From Bacillota bacterium (GTDB taxonomy: Bacteria > Bacillota > UBA4882 > UBA8346): DNA of 64,000 nucleotides. The first letter of the stretch is position 1. Each line of letters opens with the position of its first letter. Below are positions 63,639-64,000 of the stretch, piece by piece. Location of the stretch: NCBI GenBank assembly GCA_029974635.1, contig JARKQY010000017.1:1-64000 (forward strand), given 5' to 3'. The position numbers were made by a program, and so were the translations under genes. The notes under the pieces were generated by a model. That model did not search any database. It saw only the letters and a program-made list of their open reading frames with translations, and was not told the origin of the DNA.

Positions 63639-64000
63639 ATGGAACAAAATTCTATTAATACTAATGAATTCGTTTGTGAATTTGAACCGTCAAAGAAAAT
63701 CGCCATTTTGTGCGTTGACGATGAAAGTTTTATTCTGCATAGTTTACAAAGTGAACTGGCTGATTTACTCGGTCGTAAATATGTGATTGAATTTGCGGAA
63801 AACGGCCCGGAGGCTTTGGAACTCTTTACCGAGTTATTAAATGACGGGTATGATATTCCGGTGGTAATTTCGGATTATATTATGCCGGGAATGAAGGGCG
63901 ATGAGCTGTTAAAAAGAATCTATCAGCTTTCTCCTTCGACTTTGAATATGCTGCTTACCGGCCAGGCCACTCTTGAAGGGGTTGCCAATGCCATTAATCA
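63639..64000 (+). CDS. Response regulator, partial at window edge
   Basis: Only the first 120 codons are in the window. A short N-terminal tail leads into a receiver domain: ILCVDDESFILHSL gives the acidic pair, VISDYIMPGMKG the phosphoacceptor aspartate (about residue 79), and MLLTGQA the conserved Thr. The output domain is beyond the edge. The LTGQA and GDELLKRI features are common in regulators with HD-GYP or similar outputs, but that cannot be settled here. GAAAGGA precedes the ATG. It is divergent from the 7TMR-DISM kinase, which it probably serves. Confidence 0.85.
   Translation, partial: MEQNSINTNEFVCEFEPSKKIAILCVDDESFILHSLQSELADLLGRKYVIEFAENGPEALELFTELLNDGYDIPVVISDYIMPGMKGDELLKRIYQLSPSTLNMLLTGQATLEGVANAIN

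Overview
The window reads as chromosomal DNA of a spore-former-type Bacillota (Firmicutes). The evidence is AddA/AddB instead of RecBCD, a SpoIID/LytB-domain wall protein, YesM/YesN two-component regulators, MalF/MalG-type sugar permeases with a secreted binding protein, and strong AGGAGG-type ribosome binding sites. The species cannot be fixed from the sequence. One gene (18437-19834) pairs a CsgG-like domain with a possible C-terminal beta-barrel, which leaves open a two-membrane (diderm) lineage. I saw no rRNA, tRNA, insertion sequence or CRISPR array.

Region 1 (1-16 kb) is a beta-glucan/oligosaccharide locus. Two secreted glycosidases (GH116 with a CBM6-like module, and GH16) lie on the plus strand. 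Converging on them is a minus-strand block: one solute-binding protein, two successive MalF/MalG permease pairs, and the YesM/YesN sensor-regulator pair. Across a ferredoxin-nitroreductase gene sits a third MalF/MalG pair. It keeps the same promoter element and the same post-binding-protein hairpin but has no binding-protein gene.

Region 2 (16-34.4 kb) is mixed. It holds a TPR-SpoIID protein, the CsgG-like protein, a glycosyltransferase, a nitroreductase, a TPR membrane protein and a second GH16 lipoprotein whose fold is circularly permuted. AddB/AddA follow, then a lipoprotein and a glucokinase that seems to lack any AUG/GUG/UUG start. Several intergenic stretches hold degenerate repeats, and one holds a short minus-strand transcript unit.

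Region 3 (34.5-59.6 kb) is an almost uninterrupted plus-strand cluster for an extracellular contractile injection system (eCIS, Afp/PVC type). In order it encodes an AAA+ ATPase, a DUF4255 cap/terminator protein, a small protein, two sheaths, a tube, a gp26-like protein, an overlooked DUF6760-type small ORF, a second tube, an unknown Asn/Ser-rich protein, a LysM adaptor, a split VgrG-like spike, PAAR, gp25, two J/gp6 baseplate proteins, a gpI-like protein, two related fibres with a coiled-coil protein between them, and a DUF4157 effector ending in a nuclease-like domain. No head, portal, terminase or T6SS membrane genes are present, and no tape-measure gene was recognised.

Region 4 (59.6-64 kb) holds a class I isoprenoid-synthase-like protein next to a peptide resembling the NHLP (nitrile-hydratase-like leader) family of RiPP precursors. 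A 27-bp motif ahead of this pair also occurs inside the eCIS cluster. A 7TMR-DISM histidine kinase and a divergent response regulator, cut by the window edge, close the window.
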